Below are positions 60,873 to 64,000 of a DNA stretch of 64,000 bases, piece by piece. How positions within the stretch are numbered: position 1 is the stretch's first letter; every line of letters begins with the position of its first letter. A model generated the notes under the pieces. That model saw only the letters and a program-made list of their open reading frames with translations, had not been told where the DNA came from and ran no database searches. Source of the stretch: DAIPKP01 sp964545875 (GTDB taxonomy: Bacteria; Synergistota; Synergistia; Synergistales; Aminiphilaceae); NCBI GenBank assembly GCA_964545875.1, contig CAZJHH010000006.1:124001-188000 (forward strand). The letters are read 5' to 3'. Made by a program: the position numbers and the translations under genes.

Positions 60873-61961
60873 TCAATACCCCCCTCGGCGCCGATTTTTC
60901 TCCTTGGCAAACTTTCGAGCGTTTTTGATGCCCCCCACTTCCGCAAACATGGTGGCAATTTTTTCACTTTCGATCTGCCTGGAGTTAAGCCCCTCATACC
61001 GGGCTTCCTTTTTCAGCTTGAAATAGCTTTCGAGGCGCTCCTCCGAAAGAAGCCCTTCCTCTATGGCTTTCCGTACCGCGCAGAAAGGCTCCCGGGTATG
61101 GGTGCAATTCCGGAATCTGCACGCTGCGGCTAACTCGTCGATATCCGCAAAGGCCTTGGCAAAATCCGCGCTTTCGATACCGAGTTCCCGCATTCCCGGG
61201 GTGTCGATCACCATACCTCCTCCAGGAAGAATCAGAAGTTCCCGCCTGGTGGTGGTATGCCGGCCCCGGTGGTCCTTTCGTATCTCCCGGGTCTGGAGAG
61301 CCTCTGTGCCCAGAAGCCGGTTTATCAGGGTGGATTTGCCCACTCCGGAGGAACCTACGAAAGCCACGGTTTTCCCCCTGCCGAGATAGTGACGCACCGG
61401 CAAATGTCCCTCCTCGGTGAGGCTGGAGGTAACCAGTACATCCACCCCCGGAGCCACTCTCCGGAGCTCCTCCAGCTTCTCCGAAAGGTCTTCGCAGAGA
61501 TCCGCCTTGGTAAGCACCACCACGGGAGTGGCGCCGCTATCCCAGGCTATGCCGAGATAGCGCTCCACCCTCCGAAGATTGTAATCCCTGTTGAGGGACA
61601 TGCAGATGAAGAGGGTGTCGATATTTGCCGCCACCACCTGTTCGTGGTTGGCGGTTCCCGAAGCTCTTCGGATAAAGGCGCTTTTCCGGGGAAGCACATG
61701 GTGAATGATGGCATGCCCCTCCGCATTTCCGGCGCGATCGAGCATTACAAAATCCCCCACTGCGGGATAGTCCCCGGGGGTTGATACGGAAAACCGGAAT
61801 TTACCGGAAACTTCCGCCGTACCTTCGCCCTTCTCCGTTATCACCCGATAGAGATCCTTGGATTGGGAGACAACGCGCCCCGCGTGCAGATTCTCATACA
61901 AAACCGAGGTCGCCTCGAGGCTCTCGGAAAGGCCAAGATCGTTCATATGTATAGTGTGCAA
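60873..61961 (-). CDS. rsgA: small-subunit ribosome-assembly GTPase RsgA
   Basis: A 362-residue circularly permuted GTPase: N-terminal OB fold (about 35-105), GTPase core with G4 LTKADL, G1 GSSGVGKST, and G3 DTPGM in permuted order, and a C-terminal zinc site (CRFRNCTHTREPFC). It checks 30S subunit maturation. The TTG at 61961 is chosen because GGAGG lies 8 bases upstream; the first ATG at 61946 is 24 bases from that site. Confidence 0.92.
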   Translation of the reverse strand: MHTIHMNDLGLSESLEATSVLYENLHAGRVVSQSKDLYRVITEKGEGTAEVSGKFRFSVSTPGDYPAVGDFVMLDRAGNAEGHAIIHHVLPRKSAFIRRASGTANHEQVVAANIDTLFICMSLNRDYNLRRVERYLGIAWDSGATPVVVLTKADLCEDLSEKLEELRRVAPGVDVLVTSSLTEEGHLPVRHYLGRGKTVAFVGSSGVGKSTLINRLLGTEALQTREIRKDHRGRHTTTRRELLILPGGGMVIDTPGMRELGIESADFAKAFADIDELAAACRFRNCTHTREPFCAVRKAIEEGLLSEERLESYFKLKKEARYEGLNSRQIESEKIATMFAEVGGIKNARKFAKEKNRRRGGY

Positions 61962-62247
61962 TGTTCCAACCTCCAAAAGTTCGTACAGTAACGGACAAAT
62001 CAAGAAACAAAACAATAACGCAAACTTTTGGGAGGCATATGGCTCGATATCAGTGCATATACACCTCCCTCGGCATCACAGTTTTCATGACAATCTCCAG
62101 CACGTTATGATTCAGCATACAGTCAATCTCCTTATTATAAGATCCGTTCTTTAACATCATCCCATGCTATCATGAAAATCCTCGACATCCAAAGGATTAT
62201 GGCACGTTAGATTATCATGCACATCTAGCGTAACCTTCACAAAAGGC
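61962..62247. other. AT-rich gap between the restriction enzyme gene and rsgA
   Basis: No supported gene. On the minus strand an AAGGAG site precedes a 22-codon frame of no recognisable family, which I do not call. Confidence 0.35.
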
Positions 62248-63219
62248 CTATTCCGTAAGCTCGTCGCAAAAATGCCTAGCCACCAAAAAAAACCACGGAA
62301 TCTGGCTCTTCTGAAGCAAAGACACATTGTAATTTTGGCTTATGGATTCCGTAGAGACTATTTGTCCCAAGTCGGAAATTATATAGGAATGTTTTTCTGA
62401 ATCCAGTGAACCAGGATAAATACATGCGCGTATCAGGGCTGTAAGTACCTCCACAAAACACATTGGCCCTCCCAGATAATTCCACCAATCAAGTCCAATG
62501 CGAACCATTATATCGACTTCAATTCCCTCTTCCTGAAACGAGCAATTCCAACGACCCTTAGGGCTTATAGTTATGGCAGAAGGCTTCTTTTCTTCGATTT
62601 TTCTTAATATATGCCAATCTTTTTTATTGGAATTTTTCTCCGTTCCATATAAAACGCCGTAGCTGAAATCAACTTTAGTTTTTTCAGCATTATTTGACCA
62701 AATTTTATAATTATTTACGATCGCATCAGCAAAATTCTCACTCATTTCATCGTTTAAGCATCGTGGGCCACTTTTAAGCGTCACGAGGCGAATTAAGTTT
62801 TTTTCCTTTTTCCTTCCATCAAGCGCAGAATTCGCCGTATGCATCTCACTTGCCACACACTCCCATCCATATGCGGGAAGGACCACTTCTTCTACCATTC
62901 TACCTGCTGAAGTCTCCATCGAAGAAAATTGTTTTGCAGGTAAAATATCGCTTTCGATTTCACTGATTTTTTGGTAGCGTTTTTGACAAGCATGAATGAG
63001 TAAAACGTAGGGGCTTGTATTAAACTTACAAAAAAAAGCATCTTTATCAGGTAAACAAGTAATATGTGACTGAATTTTTTTACGGAAAGAAGTCTCCATG
63101 GACAAAACACGACGACGTTTTTCCGAGGAATCATCAATCAGCCGCAAATGCTCCAGCAATTGCAATTTTGAAAGTCGCCTCAAAGACGCTTTAGGAAGTC
63201 CCTCATGACTGCGTGCCAT
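62248..63219 (-). CDS. type II restriction endonuclease
   Basis: A 323-residue protein. A VEEVVLPAYGWE helix, then ALDGRKKEKNLIRLVTLKSGPRC, resembles a PD-(D/E)xK nuclease core of the type (S/T)LKSG seen in PmeII-like enzymes. The start lies one base after the stop of an m5C methyltransferase, which strongly supports a restriction-modification pair. The recognition sequence is unknown. The gene is markedly AT-rich compared with the chromosome, as usual for acquired R-M systems. Confidence 0.75.
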   Translation of the reverse strand: MARSHEGLPKASLRRLSKLQLLEHLRLIDDSSEKRRRVLSMETSFRKKIQSHITCLPDKDAFFCKFNTSPYVLLIHACQKRYQKISEIESDILPAKQFSSMETSAGRMVEEVVLPAYGWECVASEMHTANSALDGRKKEKNLIRLVTLKSGPRCLNDEMSENFADAIVNNYKIWSNNAEKTKVDFSYGVLYGTEKNSNKKDWHILRKIEEKKPSAITISPKGRWNCSFQEEGIEVDIMVRIGLDWWNYLGGPMCFVEVLTALIRACIYPGSLDSEKHSYIISDLGQIVSTESISQNYNVSLLQKSQIPWFFLVARHFCDELTE

Positions 63220-63220
63220 A

Positions 63221-64000
63221 TCATTCTACCCCCCGAACCTTCCTGATCGTCTTCGGCATTCCATAAACAGCTCCGCCGTTTTCTTTTTCATCATCCCATA
63301 TAACGGCCTTCCCGTTTTTAACCCAACGGCGCGTTCTAACATGGGATTGAAGATATACAATCCGGGGCTCTGTAGAACTTACCGGTACAGGTTTCAAGTT
63401 TCGTTCGGTCACTTTCCGAAGAGCCTCTGAAAGCACTTCTCCGGCAATCATTCCCAATCGGGTAGGGACAGCATTGCCTGCCTGCGTATATTGTTCCAGA
63501 ATTGTTCCGCAGAATTGCCAATCATCGGGAAATTCTTGAATCCGAGCATATTCGCGAATAGATAAAGCACGAGTTTCGACAGGATGGCAAAGAGCAGTGC
63601 TTGCATGATTCGGCATTGTCACTAGAGTCGGACAGGGAAGATCAAAAGTAAGCCTTCGCCACCAGCCTGACCGCCCCCCCTTGGCAAACCAGGCTTGCCC
63701 CATGGATTCCTTTTGGAGATCCTCCGGAAGACTTCGCCAGTTTGACCCTGGAGGGATTTTTTCAAGGTAACGTTTTTTCCTCGGGCTGAAATCGAGAACC
63801 ATAGGCTGATCTTCCCGAAGATTTGATATGGCATCACCAAGAGTTTTCCAAGGTTTTAACGAAGGTCGTTCAAAAAGATCACACTGAAGTTCCGCAAGAC
63901 TGTTTTCTGGAAATTGACTGTGGGTAGGAGGCGGAAATTCAATTTTCATATTGTAACGATTTCCTATAAAGAATACTCTTTCCCGAATTTGAGGCGCCCC
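63221..64000 (-). CDS. DNA cytosine-5 methyltransferase, 5' truncated by window edge
   Basis: The last 259 residues of an m5C methyltransferase; the frame stays open through the right edge, so the ATG at 63949 is internal. Visible motifs: VIII (APQIRERVFFIG), the target-recognition region, IX (REYARIQEFPDDW) and X (QAGNAVPTRLG). The catalytic PC motif lies outside the window. It modifies the site cut by the adjacent endonuclease. Confidence 0.9.
   Translation of the reverse strand, partial: GAPQIRERVFFIGNRYNMKIEFPPPTHSQFPENSLAELQCDLFERPSLKPWKTLGDAISNLREDQPMVLDFSPRKKRYLEKIPPGSNWRSLPEDLQKESMGQAWFAKGGRSGWWRRLTFDLPCPTLVTMPNHASTALCHPVETRALSIREYARIQEFPDDWQFCGTILEQYTQAGNAVPTRLGMIAGEVLSEALRKVTERNLKPVPVSSTEPRIVYLQSHVRTRRWVKNGKAVIWDDEKENGGAVYGMPKTIRKVRGVE

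Noticed and set aside
1..64000. tRNA, rRNA or prophage genes
   Set aside because: None was recognised on either strand. The accessory regions lack integrase, capsid or portal genes.

Overview
The window is GC-rich chromosomal DNA from an anaerobic, double-membraned (diderm) bacterium. The gene set points towards Synergistota: EFR1-type flavodoxin/ferredoxin, C_GCAxxG_C_C protein, radical SAM enzyme, NikR, DUF2325/DUF2023 pair, and a Cpx-like envelope-stress system with a Spy-like periplasmic protein. That placement is inference from gene content only; no rRNA or tRNA gene is present to confirm it. Coding density is high, and most genes have a strong GGAGG-type ribosome site, which fixed many start codons here.

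Layout. 1-9.5 kb: end of plsC, a secreted S9 peptidase with an MFS exporter, an IS remnant, a secreted beta-helix protein, an SDR reductase, a PAS-GGDEF protein and a divergent HD-GYP response regulator. 9.5-17.7 kb: clpB, a nitrilase-family amidase, the DUF2325/DUF2023 pair, then a MATE exporter overlapping an M24 peptidase. 17.8-21.9 kb: an envelope-stress module made of a His/Pro/Tyr repeat protein, a Spy/CpxP-like protein and a CpxR/CpxA-like pair. Both effector genes carry the same three-site GTAAA operator about 100 bp upstream. 22-25 kb: a more AT-rich island with an AgrC/LytTR-type two-component pair and an unknown acidic coiled-coil protein. 25-27.8 kb: a zinc-ribbon protein divergent from ftsH. 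27.8-32.2 kb: a trehalose operon (DUF5752-treT-otsB-otsA). 32.6-34.5 kb: a marR-methyltransferase-HAD operon with a visible promoter and palindromic operator. 34.6-41.5 kb: a large receptor-PAS-GGDEF-HD-GYP protein, a single-domain response regulator, nikR, a CobT-like gene and a radical SAM/Twitch protein.

41.6-45.4 kb is accessory: transglutaminase-like and DUF3795 proteins with a duplicated gene-start fragment, an HxlR regulator, an EFR1 protein and a VOC protein. 45.6-49.9 kb is the carAB operon. 50.4-56.8 kb is a second accessory stretch: corA, a PPOX flavoprotein with an HxlR regulator, a thiol/sulfur set (OsmC, C_GCAxxG_C_C, DsrE), an mntA antitoxin with only the 3' remnant of its hepT toxin, a small secreted protein flanked by a 49-bp direct repeat, a deaminase and an RHH/RelE toxin-antitoxin pair. 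56.8-62 kb holds an ABC exporter, a DJ-1/PfpI protein, two GNAT acetyltransferases and rsgA. The window ends inside a type II restriction-modification system.

The most interesting candidate system is the Cpx-like module with its shared three-half-site operator and the histidine-rich repeat protein. Secondary candidates are the AgrC/LytTR-linked unknown protein and the trehalose operon carrying two biosynthetic routes.
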